Assembly (NCBI GenBank): GCA_963575745.1
Contig: CAUYUJ010015282.1
Coordinates: 1,514,433 to 1,578,432 of the forward strand
DNA: 64,000 nucleotides
DNA from: Prorocentrum cordatum
Lineage: Eukaryota > Sar > Dinophyceae > Prorocentrales > Prorocentraceae
Reading direction: 5' to 3'
The notes beneath the pieces were generated by a model. That model saw only the letters and a list, made by a program, of their open reading frames with translations, did no database searches and had not been told where the DNA came from. This document shows, in pieces, positions 10,501-21,815 of the stretch. The stretch's first letter is position 1. Each line of letters begins with the position of its first letter. Made by a program: the position numbers and the translations under genes.

Positions 10501-10935
10501 GGGAGAAGAGAAGAGGAGGAGAAGGAATAGGAGGAAGAGGACGACGAGGAGGACGAGTACCACGACGAGGATGAGAACGAGGGCGAGGACGACGTGGAGG
10601 AGGCGGAGGAGGAGGAGGAGGAGCAGGAGCAGGAGCAGCAGGAGGAGGAGGAGGAGGAAAATGGGCAGCAGAACCGTCCGAAGCTCGAAGCTCGAAGGAA
10701 GAATATAGTGTCGAGGAGGAGGAGGATGTCTCATAGAGAGAGGCTAACTGCTTGCCCAGAGCCATCTCGTGCATTACCCACTGTCCACCTCTTGGCTCTT
10801 GGCTATCGGATCGGAGACCGCAGCCTCGTCGAGGGGACGGAGGGGAAGGAGTATGTGTTGGAGGAGGAGGAGGAGGAGGAGGAGGAGGAGGAGGAGGAGG
10901 AGGAGGAGGCGGAGGAGGCGGAGGAGGAGCTCCAA
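10501..10935. repeat. GGA-rich purine tracts
   Basis: Interrupted (GGA)n at 10501-10670 and a purer run at about 10859-10930. The purines are on the + strand. Confidence 0.9.
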
Positions 10936-11127
10936 GCGCACCGTTCACAAGCGCAGGAGGTTGCGGGGGCCGGCGCCCGAGCCCTTCGCTTGGCTAGCTC
11001 GGTCCGTCAGTCGACCGAGGACCTCGGGTGACTCGGTCTGCCGAGCTCTGCTAGGAAGGGGGGGAGCCACAGAGGCCACTCTCGGCCCAACAAATGGGCT
11101 GCCACTCGACAGCCTACAATTCGCGCA

Positions 11128-11351
11128 CGTACGCTCGGCGGGAATTTTGGATTGCGTGTCGTTCTGCCAGTTCTTGCCCACCACGCTTCGGCGCAAAACG
11201 CAATCCGCTTCACGGTCCCGAGGCATCAACGCTCCGAGCCTGTCCCAGCCTCCAGCCCCGCGGAGCGGAACGACACGCTATCCGCTCACAGCGCCTAGCG
11301 TGTCGCCGGGGCCGCCTTGGCGACACGCTATCCAAAAGTTCCTGACCGTAA
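11128..11351. mobile_element. Inverted-repeat element, copy 1 (MITE-like)
   Basis: The left end reads GTACGCTCGGCGGGAATTTTGG then ATTGCGTGTCG. The right end, reverse-complemented, reads GTTACGGTCAGGAACTTTTGG then ATAGCGTGTCG. The ends are therefore imperfect terminal inverted repeats of about 33 bp. The interior holds CGACACGCTATCC in both orientations (11270, 11298-11307, 11320) and shares CCCCGCGGAGCGGA with the copy at 12578. No coding capacity. No clear target-site duplication at this copy. Confidence 0.7.
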
Positions 11352-11555
11352 CCTCCTCCACCCGGTATTCGGTGGCGGCCATCGGGCGGCCGCCATCGGG
11401 CGGCGGCGATCGGCCGCTCGGCCGCCGAGGCCGCGCAGCGCTGCGGCGGACGGCCACGCCGCCCTGCGCGCCGCGGCGCGTCGGGCCTCCGGCTTCGCTC
11501 CGCGGGGGGGGCCAACGTGGGGAGGGGTAGCCTCGCCATATAGGGGGGTAGCAGG
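11352..11555. other. GC-rich CGGCCGCC stretch
   Basis: Runs of CGG, GCC and GCG (for example GGCGGCCGCCATCGGGCGGC). No gene or RNA recognised. Confidence 0.5.
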
Positions 11556-11717
11556 CATGAGGAGGAGGAGGAGGAGGAGGAGGAGGAGGAGGAGGAGGAG
11601 GAGGAGAGGAGGAGGAGGAGGGAGGAGGAGAGGAGGAGGGGAGGAGGAGGAGGGAGGAGGAGGAGGAGGAGGAGGAGGAGAGAGGAGGAGGAGAGGAGGA
11701 GGAGGAGGAGGAGGAGG
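11556..11717. repeat. (GGA)n tract
   Basis: Nearly pure GGA/GGGA on the + strand for about 160 bp. Confidence 0.95.
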
Positions 11718-12577
11718 GGCCTCCTCCCCCATCCACGGTGCCTCGATGCTGCAGGCTGCGCGAAAGCGAACCTCGAAGTCTCCCGCCTCCCCAGGCGGCA
11801 ACCCCGACCCCAGGCAATATGCGTTTTTGCTTGGCAGTCCTGGGCGTCTACTCGACGATCCTGCCCTGCACGGTTTGCTGAAGGGCTTCGCTCGTAGGGG
11901 TGCTTGTTCTGGGAGTGCTTCTTCTGCCCTCGGAAGGGGTGGGGTCCTGGAGGCAGGGGGTCCTCGAGGGTGTTACCGTTGTCGGCCTCCCGGGGTCCTT
12001 CCAGGGCCCTGGGATTGTGAAGAATAATTAGAGGAAGAGTTGGGACCGTGGAAAAGCCCGTCCTCCAGGACTTGTTTCCCTCTCGACCCGTTTTCTCCCA
12101 TGCCAAGAACCCTGGAAGCCAGCCGTCAACAAACGACTCGGGATTAGGGTCAATAGCCCCGGCGCGCGTCACATCGGAAAAACGTGGCGTCGTAGGCTTG
12201 GAGGGCGGGGCGTCCCCTGGCCACCAGGCGTCGGAAAACACCGCGGCCAGCGGCTTCGCTCCGTTGCAAGACACCGGTGCATTCACGGATGGATCGATCC
12301 GGCTCTGGAGACCCCGCGTAGCACGCGAGGTCGGGAGTTTTGGCCCGATTTGCTCGCCACGCTGCGATCTGTTTGCAGGGTCCTGGCAACGGCTGTAGGG
12401 CTGCGCACAGGCAGCCTCCAGGGTGCGGTTCTGGCTGAACTCGGAAAGCCCCCGAGGCAATCCTGGGCGGTCAAACCGCATCCCCAGCGCGTCCCGCGCC
12501 TTTGGGTCGCCGCGACGCGGCGCTGTGGTGTTGAGACGTTGAGACCGCCCTTGGGGTGTCTGGTGAGGCCAACCGAG
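11718..12577. other. Stretch between inverted-repeat elements, no recognised gene
   Basis: Several frames are open but their products match no family that I know. A CCGCCCTTGGGGTGTC block just left of element copy 2 (about 12545-12560) resembles CCGCCCTTGGGGGGTTG just right of it (about 12828-12845), suggesting nested or duplicated repeat sequence. Confidence 0.4.
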
Positions 12578-12803
12578 AGTACGGCGGTCAGGAACTTTGG
12601 CTTAGCGTATCGCTCCACCATCTTTGGCCCACCGCGCTTTGGCACGACACGCTATCCGCTTCCCAGTCCCCAAGCGTCAACGTTCCGAGTTGTTCCTAGC
12701 CTTCTGCCCCGCGGAGCGGAGCGACACGCCATCGGCTTGCAAGTTATAGCATGTCGCCAGGGCTGTCGTCGCGACACGCTACCCAAAAACTTCTGACCGT
12801 AAC
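12578..12803. mobile_element. Inverted-repeat element, copy 2 (MITE-like)
   Basis: The left end AGTACGGCGGTCAGGAACTT then TGGCTTAGCGTATCG is the imperfect inverted repeat of the right end (CGACACGCTACCC then AAAAACTTCTGACCGTAAC). Interior blocks CACGACACGCTATCCGCTTC and CCCCGCGGAGCGGAGCGACA are shared with copy 1. A possible 5-bp duplication, CCGAG, flanks it at 12573-12577 and 12804-12808. About 226 bp and non-coding. Confidence 0.7.
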
Positions 12804-12808
12804 CCGAG

Positions 12809-13940
12809 GGCGGGGCTTGTTGAGGCCAGCCGCCCTTGGGGGGTTGTTGGGCGGGATTGTCTGCAACCCAACCCGAGGCCATGCGTCCAGGCGGGAAGCC
12901 CTCGGACTCCCCCCGTCGTGCCCGCCCCCCCCGTGACCCTGAAACCTTAATCCTCAAAAGTTGGAACCCATCTGGCCCAGGGCACGTCACATGATAAGTA
13001 ATATGGTGCGGGGCACGCGAGCATTTGATGTGTCAAATGAACCATGCGTGCCACGCCTGCGCTAAACGGGTACCGTCCCTGTCATATATTAAGAGTACGT
13101 GCACATGCGCTGATGTTGCAAGTGCGCTAGGATAAAAATCTGCGTGGCCACACGCGCACACGGACTTGCCAAAGCCATTAAAAAGGAATGCTCAGTTTGG
13201 TTTGTTTGAGCATGCCCGCTGATCACAACAGTCTCAATCAGCGTTCAATTAAAATGCGTTTGCGGAATTATGCGATCACATTGTAAACAGCAAGATGGCC
13301 GTACTTGATCCAACAATCTAACTCCTGCTTTTCACACATAAACAAGTCTAACATGTGTTCGTTGTCATGGAGTCGTTTCCCGCAGGGTCTGCCCGCCTCA
13401 CCCGCCCGCTAGGGTCTTCCCGCCCGACCCGCCCGTTTGGGTCCGTCCTCCGGACCCGACCCGCCCGCCTGAATTATGGCCCGCCGCGATAGTGCCCCAC
13501 ACAGGTTTCAGTCAGGACACTCATGGGATTTTGAGAACCGAGAACACAATACACCGACAGTACATAAGAACACCTCAGATAACCCTGGAGGGAACAAGAA
13601 CAGCATATTTACAAATTGTGTGGAAGTTGCCCTTGCCTTGATCGGGTTTCACATCCTTGCCAGTATATCCCCCTTCTCCCAACCTGCTCTCCCTACCCGA
13701 GCCACTGTCCTGTAATGGTGCAACCTTATGGCCTTCAAGAAGCCATGCTGCCCACTGCGCGATCCAAGGTATGACTCCGATATTCTGCAGCAGCCGTGGG
13801 CGGGAAACGTTTCCAGATCCACGGCCTCGCAAGCCATGCCTTTGGGCCGTGACCCCAAGGATACGGAGTACGTTTGTTCACGGCCCGCCCCGTCCTTGTT
13901 TTCTTTCGGCCGCGTCCCTCCTCCTCCCTCCTCCTTCTCC
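12809..13940. other. Stretch with no recognised gene
   Basis: From 12960 to 13380 the base composition is more balanced than in the surroundings. At 13385-13475 short CCGCCCGACCCGCCCG-like repeats occur. A pyrimidine-rich run (CCTCCTCCCTCCTCCTTCTCC, 13918-13940) abuts the SL relic. No supported reading frame. Confidence 0.5.
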
Positions 13941-13962
13941 TCCGTAGCCGTTCCGGCTCAGG
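13941..13962 (+). other. Degenerate relict spliced leader (DinoSL)
   Basis: The 22 bases match the DinoSL at 18 positions: TCCGTAGCC is intact, GGCTCA is intact, and the four differences (positions 10, 13, 14, 21) are all transitions. It lies 47 nt before an ATG that starts a signal-peptide-like protein. The context, a TCC-rich run just before the SL, is the same as at the perfect copy at 21794. Confidence 0.7.
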
Positions 13963-15850
13963 TCAAAGGCTCGGGCGTCGGCCGCGCGCGTGGCCGCTGC
14001 GATGCTCCCATGGTGCTGAAGAGCCCTCTCCTTCGTGCATCGGCCGCGCTGGTGGCTGTGCTCGCGGGGCACCTGATGTGGATGGCGGCTGCCTCCAGTG
14101 GCCGATGGTGTGATCTCGAGGCTGCTCCACGTGTGCGCGGCACGCACAGCCGCAGTGCTGATGCGAAGCGCCGCCGCCTCCTCAACAGGGTCAAGGTGCT
14201 GTCTGCATGCGAGGCTTCGGAGAAGCAGCAAGCGTTGGCCCGTTCGCCGTCCACGCGGTGCTCACCACGTTCTGCTGCCGCGCCTGCCGCGGTCCCTCGC
14301 TCGGCGGCGGCTCCTGCCGTCGCTCCCCCCCGTGCTGATGACGTTGACCGGCGGCTTCGGGTACGAGGTTTCGGATTCGCCCGTGTTCACGCAGATGGAT
14401 TTCAGCCGAGCGATGGGCTTCAAGTTTCAGTCTTCCAGTGGGCCCTATCGCGTGCGCAGGTTCTCGGACGCGGGTGGCACTCCTGGCGCTGCTTCCGTCG
14501 CCCTGGCTGCCGGTCGCGTCTCCAGGCGTGCGCTTCGTTCGCGGCATCGCCCACTTCTTGCAATGCATGCTGAGAGTGCTGTGGAGGAAGACTTCACGCT
14601 GGTCTCTGCCTTTTTGGAGCGTGTCAAGGATGATCTGCCGCGAGTGGGGAAGATCTTTTCTGACAATGTGGCTGCGGATGGTGAGGCTACTCTCCATGTC
14701 AATGGTTCGGACCAGGACGATGACGAATATGTTGCCCTTCGGGGAGGATGCTCTGCTGCGGATGTGGCTGGTGGAGGTGTAGGTTCGGCGATTTCGACTG
14801 CAGATGTGGACGGTCCTTCCACGTCGCTAGTGTATTTGATTATGCCGCGGGCGTGGCTGCCACAACGAACGGTATGGAGGATGGCAATGTTGCGGGTCTC
14901 GTGGCGAGTGCCTCCTGCCAGTGACACAGACTTGCTGAAGCCCAGAACTGCACGATTAGGATTCTCAATGGTCTCCTTGAGCGAGCGGAGGTGCGTGTTC
15001 CCGACGTTGCTTTGCATCAGCCCACCCCCATGCAGCTAATGCATTGGAGGATCGGCTAGACTCCCACGCGGAACGAGTTCAACGAAACGACCCAGAAGCT
15101 CAAAGTTGGTATCATCCCCTGTCTTCGGCAATTCGTGGAAGACGTTGTCCGCTGCCATAGCCTACAGGTCAAGGCGGCCCTTCAGTCCACTCAGGAGCCG
15201 ATTATGTCGACTATCTGGTAGTTGGCTTCCAGCCTTGAATCTATCCTTGGTGCGCGATCCAATTGACAATGTTGCCCTGATGGTCTCCACCACGTATGGC
15301 TGCAACACGATGCGCATCTCGGTGATAGTCGAGATGGGCTGCCAGCGGGCTGCCCTGGCGAAGGGCCCGCTCCAGTGCAAGCTGAGGAGCGTGACGCCGA
15401 GCAGGTCGATGGTGGAGTTCTTCGGGACCTCGGTGAAGTTGCTGTGCGACACCCTAGCCCAGAGCGCCCCCCCCCCGTGTAAGTTGATAAAGCAAAAGAT
15501 GTGTACGATCTGGACTGGGCCCGCCTGGGCCACGTGCGTACAGCTCTACATGAACGGGTGGACGAACCTGACCATGATGATCAAAACCCTGACGTGCTGT
15601 TCTGCTGGTGCGACGCTCCTGGTGACGAGGCATCCGCTTTTCAACCAGCTCGGCCCGATCGGGTGTGCGAGGTTTTGGGTCATGAGCCACAGCGTGTTGC
15701 ACGTCCCCAGGATGCGCTCCTGCCTGAGGGACGTCGCCATGACGAGTTCCTGCGCGACGATGGCTGCACGTGGGTCTATGCTGGCCAGGGTCTCGTTCGC
15801 TGCATTCCTCTGCGTTGGACATCGGCTTTACTGAAACAGCCAGGCATTCT
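13963..15850 (+). pseudogene. Retroposed gene remnant with signal-peptide-like N-terminus
   Basis: Behind the SL relic, ATG at 14010 opens MVLKSPLLRASAALVAVLAG then HLMWMAAASSGRW: a basic start and a hydrophobic core like a secretory signal peptide. The frame then runs into Ala/Arg-rich sequence. Later blocks that look like protein lie in other frames: EEDFTLVSAFLERVKDDL with GKIFSDNVAADGE (about 14580-14690), LLERAEVRVPDVALHQPTP (about 14965-15030), and DLDWARLGHVRTALHERVDE to DGCTWVYAGQGLVRCI (about 15505-15810). Frame changes and stops separate them. I recognise no family. With the SL relic, the simplest reading is a reverse-transcribed mRNA inserted and decayed; a real multi-exon gene is the alternative. 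Confidence 0.5.
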
Positions 15851-16504
15851 GTACGTGAGCAATGCCTTCAACTGCGGCTGTCTATTTATTCTCCCCGTTC
15901 GTCGGGGTCATCTGTTTCATCTGCGTTGTCCCCGCATGCCTCGGGGACATCCCATGCATTCCGCTCTACACATGAGGCTTTGCCCTCTCTTCATCCCCTC
16001 CCTGAGAGAAGCGGTTTAGTAGCTTTCACAGGTTTCGGATTGACTCATACGGTGACCTCATATTCCTCCTCCTTTTCCTCCTCCTCCTCCTCCTCCTCCT
16101 CCTGATGCATGGTGGTACAATTCGGCCCAACGGTACCCCCTCTAATGAGTGTTTTTTTCCCCAAAAAAAAAACGCCAGCGCAGTCACGCTCTGCCCAGCC
16201 GCCGACGCTAAAAGTGTTGTTGTTCACGGGTGCCCGCGCAGAGCGTATCCATGCCATCACGTACCCATGGTTCCGCGATTTGAATCCAGATTGGGGGTGC
16301 GTGGGTATGGAAATGTTCGCAGCACGTGACCCAAGCATGGAAAGTGCGTGCCACATGCGCGCCCTCAATATACCCGACGCGTTCCCCACCCTCGTTGGCA
16401 AATCGTTGTGTGCGGGCCACATGCGTATTCTGGGGCCGCGCAGCCCGACCCATATCCAGCCACGCCGCAACCTTCCTAGACAAATAACGGATGCGGGCCG
16501 CATG
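15851..16504. other. Stretch with TCC run and A-run, no recognised gene
   Basis: Contains (TCC)n at about 16061-16103 and a short A9 run near 16165. A frame stays open at 16109-16858 but shows no domain. No other feature seen. Confidence 0.45.
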
Positions 16505-16598
16505 TGGCGCCACATGCTGCGACAGGCTGGATGCTTTCAACAACCAAATGTGGCGTCTCATGCTGCGACAGGCTGGACGCCTTCAAAGACCAATTGTG
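16505..16598. repeat. 46-bp tandem duplication
   Basis: Two adjacent copies start GTGGCGCCACATGCTGCGAC and GTGGCGTCTCATGCTGCGAC, and each continues AGGCTGGA then CAAAGACCAA/CAACAACCAA. About 85% identical by eye. Non-coding. Confidence 0.75.
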
Positions 16599-17019
16599 TT
16601 TCATCGATGTTACGCTGCCAGCATGCATTGCCACGGAAAGCCACTCACCAGGCGAAGCCGCCCGACCCATCTGACTCCCGCCGCGTCCCGCCTGGCCTGT
16701 CAGCGTCTTTGTACGAAGTGGTACATCCCCAAACGGGGGTTCAGCCATTGCTACGAACACCACTCAACCACCTGTGGCCTGCCAGCATATACATTTATAT
16801 ACACACATACACATGCAAGATTGCAATGGCGTTTCGCGCCATGCACCTTGGTCCTTGAAGTTTGGCATGCAGGTAGAATGGTAAGAAAGTCAAACCGACA
16901 ACTTGGCGATAATCCCGTGTTGCCGTCGCCGGCCTCGCCGTTGTAATAATGTCATTCGCGTTCCCTATCCACGCGTTTTGTTCCTTATTCTCGTCCTACC
17001 CTGCGTATCCTCCCCATCC
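16599..17019. other. Stretch with no recognised feature
   Basis: A short (TA/CA)-rich run, ATATACATTTATATACACAC, lies at about 16785-16805. Nothing else supported. Confidence 0.5.
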
Positions 17020-17330
17020 TCCTCGGCCCTTTTTGCGGAAGCTCCTCCGTTGAGAGCCTTTGGGGGCCTCACGGAAGTTGTTCAGACTTTCTTGAGGCCT
17101 TCTGGAGGTCTCCTGGGCGTCTTTTTGGGGGCCTTTGGGGGCTTCCTCGGGCCACCCTGCCTCCAACCGCGATCTCCTTTAACGACCGGGTCACGATTTA
17201 TAATGTTTCGGAGGGTGTCTTGGGGCCATCTTGGGCTTTGATGGGGCTCTCCGAGGCCATCTTGGAACCCTGTTGTGCCGTCTTGTGGCTCTCTTGGACT
17301 GCCTGAAAGCCCTTTCGGATGGCTGTGGGG
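17020..17330 (+). repeat. G-rich dispersed repeat, block 1 (GGCCTCTTGGG family)
   Basis: Degenerate units of about 10-20 bp built from GGCCTTTGGGGGCCTC, TTGGGCGTC and TGGGGCCATCTTGGG. The same vocabulary recurs at 18400-18960, 42470-42665, 55535-56150 and, inverted, 58600-59170. It gives open frames of the LGASWGPLGGLLG type that should not be taken as genes. Confidence 0.75.
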
Positions 17331-18399
17331 CGATTTTCGAGCCGATCGCCCCACGACGGCGACGCTGGCAACGGTCCGGCCTGACAGATGGGCCCTTTGT
17401 CGCCGTGATCGCGTCGCGCTTCCGTTGCGCAGGGCGATTGGGCGGGACGGCGGCAGGTCAGAAGGGGCGTGCACGCGGGAGTGCGCGTGCGGGCGCGGCC
17501 GGGCGTGATTTTTTGTTGGCCTGCTGCCGCTCGCTCGCTCGCTGACCCGGCAGGACATTAAGCCGACGACAGGGGAAGGTGATGCGGGTACTCCCAGAGC
17601 GGGCAGGAAAGCTGAGTTCTGATCCTCCTCGTCGTCGTCCGTTGTCGCCTCCTCCCCCTCCGTCTCTCCGGTCGCCGCACTGCGCCCACAGGGCCCCCGT
17701 CTCATTTAGGTCTCATCCAGCCCCCCCCAACCTTCCACAATCCAGAACCGATGTCTAGATCTGAGGCAGAGTTCGGGCCTCTGAGGACTGCCCGACGATT
17801 GTGGCATCTACGTTTGCCTGCGGACTCTAGCTGTCATTCCCTCCACGTGCGCGGGCCACCGATCCGAGAGGGCAATGGTTCGCGTATCGCAGCAGTTCGC
17901 GCGAGCTGAGTATAATGTATGGCGTCACCATCATCGTCACCATCATCGACACCACCATCACACTACTATTAACGACCGCGACCGCTTTATCATACGGAAA
18001 GGGTGTAATCATCTTGAGACGTCAGCGCGGGTGATACAAGTGATGCCCAACAACGGTGCCCGCTCACTTTCATTTTTCACCATGTACGTGTACATTAGTT
18101 TGATGTATTACACCGCGCGTGATGTGATGTAATCGTGCGTCCTGATGTGACTAACCCCGGTAAAGTAGACTCTGACCCGATCCAGCCCCGCCCGGCCCAG
18201 CCCGGCCCGTGCGCTCATCTCATGTGCGCAGTTCGTATAACCCTTCGCAAAATAATGCCATATCGGATACACTCGCGCACATGCCACAGCTTCTGAAAAC
18301 CAATTGGTTGACTGGCAATTTGGGCAAAATCATTCAAACAGATTAGTCCTCAACCAAGCACTTGCTCTATGTCCTGTCCTTCCCCCTCCCTCACAGTCC
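17331..18399. other. Stretch between G-rich blocks, no recognised gene
   Basis: Holds a small CAT/CAC-rich patch (CACCATCATCGTCACCATCA, about 17926-17970). Frames at 17875-18132 and elsewhere are short and unrecognised. Confidence 0.5.
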
Positions 18400-18960
18400 C
18401 AGTCAAATAGTACAGTGCGGCTTGCGGGCGCCTCGGGGGTTCTTGGGGTCTCCTTGGGCCGTCTGAGGGCGCTCTTTGACCGTATAGGCGCTTTCAGAGT
18501 CTATCTTGGGGGGCTCTCTGGGTTGTCGTGGGGCTCTCTTGGAAACCTTGAGGGCCGTCTGAACACCTGCTTGGGCAGACTTGGGGTCCCCTTGGGCCGC
18601 TGGGGCCATCTTGGCACCCTCTTGGGCCGTCTTGAGGCCGTCTGGGAGGCTTCGTGTGGGCTGTCTTGAGCCGAAAGCTCGAAACGGCGAGATTGCGAGC
18701 ATCATTCAACAACTCATCGACAATCAGTGATGTTGGCTTCTTCGGGCTTTGCTGGAGGCTCTATTGGAGCCCTCTCGAGCCGTCTTGGAGGCCTCTTGGG
18801 CCGTCTTGAGGCCATCTTGGGCCATCCGAGGCCGTCATGGGGGCCTCTTGGACCATCTTCGCAGCCAGGATGGCTTCCCTGGCCATCTTGGAAGACTCCG
18901 GGGGCCCCGGGGAAGCGCCATGGCCGCCCAGGATCTTTCGGAGGAGGGGCGGTGCGCGCG
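18400..18960 (+). repeat. G-rich dispersed repeat, block 2
   Basis: Repeats of GGGGGCTCTCTTGG, CTTGGGCCGTCTTGAGGCC and similar. Near 18729 it contains ATGTTGGCTTCTTCGGGCTT followed by GGAGGCTCTATTGGAGCCCT. The same run occurs inverted at about 58740-58790 (ATGTTGGCCTCCTGGGGCCT, GGAGGTTCTATTGGAGCGCT), showing that the blocks are related by descent and not just by composition. Confidence 0.75.
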
Positions 18961-19266
18961 CCACTCTGTGATGAGAGGGCGAGTCCCTTAGAGAAGACTA
19001 CAGAAGCCCGGCCAGGCAGTACTTGGTATTTTTCCAAGCCTCAACGTGCCAGGAGGCACGGTGGCGGATACTGGTACTAATCCGTAGGCAGTCTATGCTT
19101 AAACTGAACGTTACGAATGAATTGATACGAACCTCTTCATTATATTATGAATACGCATATGACTAGGAGCACGGAAACGAACACGAACGGGACTGCTGAT
19201 ACTTTTACATCGACCTGAACTAATACGCAGACTACGGCTAATCATAAATTTGCTATACATACGAAT
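18961..19266. other. Stretch with no recognised feature
   Basis: AT-richer than its neighbours. No frame or repeat recognised. Confidence 0.5.
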
Positions 19267-19317
19267 GCTACTACTACTAGTAGTAGTAGTAGTAGTAGTA
19301 GCAGTAGTAGTAGTAGC

Positions 19318-19371
<54 letters not shown>
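19267..19371. repeat. (TAG)n microsatellite
   Basis: About 35 TAG/AGT triplets with two CAG interruptions. Confidence 0.97.
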
Positions 19372-19372
<1 letters not shown>

Positions 19373-19526
19373 CGACTGTCGATTTTACGAATGCGAGCAT
19401 GAATGATACTACCGATTCATAAGAAGACCACGGCCGATACGAAGACGAACAACCAACATTAATACTAATTGTAGGCCGCGTGGGACAACGGGAGGTAAAG
19501 GTTGTCAACGGGAGACAAAGGGGGGG

Positions 19527-19562
<36 letters not shown>
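19527..19562. repeat. (AT)n microsatellite
   Basis: About 17 uninterrupted AT dinucleotides, flanked on both sides by GGGAGA/AACGGGAGAC-type short repeats. Confidence 0.97.
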
Positions 19563-20347
19563 CGGGAGAAAGCGGGAGAAAAGGGAAGACAACGGGAAAC
19601 AAAAGGAGACAACGTCGCCCAGACGAGTTTGGACCTGACGGGCCCCCAATTCATTTGTGAGAAACAGCAGATAGAAACCGCACAGACAAGCTGTTTAGGG
19701 AATAGCTCGATATCTTGGTACATCTAACGTTTGCTACGCGCTCGGGGTGGGGGTATGACCCCTTTCAGATAACGCATTACCCATACCATCACCTTTTCCT
19801 GGTCCTAGACCCAGACTCCCATTGACGTCGAAACAATCGAGGGGACCTTCCAAGCATTTAGAATCTCGATGGCAGGCGAACCTCCTGACTGTCTGATACG
19901 AAGACCTCCGACGAAGTCCTATACCCTTCCCTGGGGCCGGCCTTGCATTTAGAGTCATCTTCGGACGAGCCCAAACGCCCCCAGACGCCGCAGAGGTGAG
20001 CACTGTGTCAAAGTCTTCTGCCCGGTCCGGGCAGGAGCCCCCGCCCAGGGCCAGTTGCACGTAGGAGCGACCTTTCGCCGAGGTGCCTTCGGTGCGCGGC
20101 CTTCCTGAGGCGCGGGGGGGGCGGGGGGCCAGACCCGAGCACGCAGGCCGGTTCCGCCGCATCGCTCGCAGCGATCGGCAAGCCGCGCACCACAGAGGCC
20201 ACTCCTCGCGCGTCGGCCCACGGGGTGGTCTCCCAGCCCGCCCCGACGGCCCCCGGGCCCCCTCCGCCCCACGCGACCCGTGAGCGCCCCCGCGCCGTGC
20301 ACCCCCCCCCGCCGACTCTGGCAGCGCCCCTCGAGGGCGATCCCCTT
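19563..20347. other. Stretch with no recognised gene
   Basis: Becomes very GC-rich after 20080. The minus-strand frame across it contains Glu-rich low complexity from the adjacent TCC tract and no domain. Confidence 0.5.
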
Positions 20348-20349
20348 CC

Positions 20350-20382
<33 letters not shown>

Positions 20383-20435
20383 TCTTCCTCCTCCTCTTCC
20401 TCCTCCTCCTCCTCCTCCTCCTCCTCCTCCTCCTC
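20348..20435. repeat. (TCC)n tract
   Basis: Pyrimidine tract of TCC with TTCC interruptions on the + strand. Confidence 0.95.
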
Positions 20436-21762
20436 CTTATGTTGTTCCCTATTGCCCGCCATGCACGACAACACAAATGTCACGGAGTCGGTGCGCGGGC
20501 GATTTCCCGCCACTGCTTAGGAGAACACTCTCCTGAGCTCCCTGAGCGTGTCGTTCTTCTGACCCGGCACTGGAGTGCGAGCGTGAGGTGAGTAATAAAT
20601 CCCGTTTCAAATTCAACCGCTTGCTGTTGAGGTTGCGGTTGCTTGCTAGGCCGTGTCTAACGCCATTCATTGTACGTTTTATTTGTGCTGTGGCATTTTC
20701 TGGGGTGGGCACTTGGTGCGGTCAGTAAGCCTCGGCTCGGTCTCTCGACGTTGGAGTTTCCGCTTCGCTGAATAACCGCTCGAACATCCTCCTCCGCAGC
20801 TCGTTCCCTCTGTGAGGGAAGCCTCTATGTCGGAAGCCCTCTGCCTTGGATTTCCTAAACAATGCTCGCAAGACGCTAACTCTACCATGCTTCTGCTGCC
20901 ACTCGTCCTGCTGCCCTGACCAAGCAGAGGGAAAAAAACAAAAAAAAAAAAAAAACACTTTGTTGTGGCATCCTGGGGCCATCGCCAAGCGGGGATGGCA
21001 ACCCAGAAAGCCGGTTTCATGTCGATTTCGCGGTCTTGCTAAAAACTACGGCCGTCCAGACCGTTACGCGGGCCACTGGCATCAACATGCGACTGGAATG
21101 CTCACGGCATCCAACCTCGCAGGGGGAAGTCACCCTGATGGAGCGACGCCCCGTTTGTGCCGCTATCGCGCGGCACAGGTGCTAGTATGTGCAGAGAGGC
21201 AGCCATCTTCACAAGGGGGTCCCCCCCGAAGTGGCACTCAGCACGCAAGCATCGCAGGCTGCCTGCATGGGCTGGGGCCCCTGCCGATTTGCCACACCTA
21301 CGCTGGGGCTACAGCTCCCAGCGTCTACCCGACCTGCCAGGGTCCCTGCGCTAAGTGCAAGAGCCCCTGAATTCAGCGGCGGGGAAGCAATCGGGCCCAC
21401 CTTGGGATCCGCTTCCTCCCCGGAGGGGAACCGCTGGGCAGTGCGCGCCAGGAGTCAAATTGCGGACCACTGCTGCGGCAAGTTCGCCCCCCCAATGTGG
21501 GATGCCACCCCGTAGGAGCCCCGATTCGACAGGATCACTTTGGGGCATGGGGTGAGGAGGGGGTGGCGGCCAGCGAAATCGATAAAGAGGTGGAACATCG
21601 ACGGGTGTTCCTCACTAAGCACCTCAGTATCGTGGCTATCCGTCATCCCCCAGCTTTAGTCTGCGCGGCGGACACCCGCATCGGCCAGACCCCGCCCCCC
21701 TAGGGGCTGAGGTGCGAGTGCACGACCCGCTGACTAAGGATACATCCGAGACAATCCTCCTC
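20436..21762. other. Stretch with no recognised gene
   Basis: Contains an A-rich run at 20932-20955. Frames of up to about 170 codons exist (for example 20846-21370), but none shows a known motif, and base composition is uneven. Confidence 0.45.
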
Positions 21763-21793
21763 CTCCTCCTCCTCCTCCTCCTCCTCCTCCTCC
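21763..21793. repeat. (TCC)n tract before the spliced leader
   Basis: About ten TCC units run directly into the TCCGTAGCC start of DinoSL. Confidence 0.95.
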
Positions 21794-21815
21794 TCCGTAG
21801 CCATTTTGGCTCAAG
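21794..21815 (+). other. Perfect relict spliced leader (DinoSL)
   Basis: All 22 bases match the dinoflagellate spliced leader (TCCGTAGCCATT, then TTGGCTCAAG). In dinoflagellates this leader is added to nuclear mRNAs by trans-splicing and is not normally next to coding DNA. Its presence 161 nt before an ATG marks a copy made from a mature mRNA. The downstream bases lack the GT expected in an SL RNA gene donor (AAG is followed by ATGCC), so this is not an SL gene. Confidence 0.93.

Noticed and set aside
9740-10948. 402-codon minus-strand frame
   Set aside because: Begins in a (GGA)n tract and is Pro/Arg/Ala-rich throughout; composition alone explains it.
20932-20955. Poly(A) tail of a retroposed sequence
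   Set aside because: A-rich run without an identifiable upstream element or target-site duplication; left as a simple A-run.
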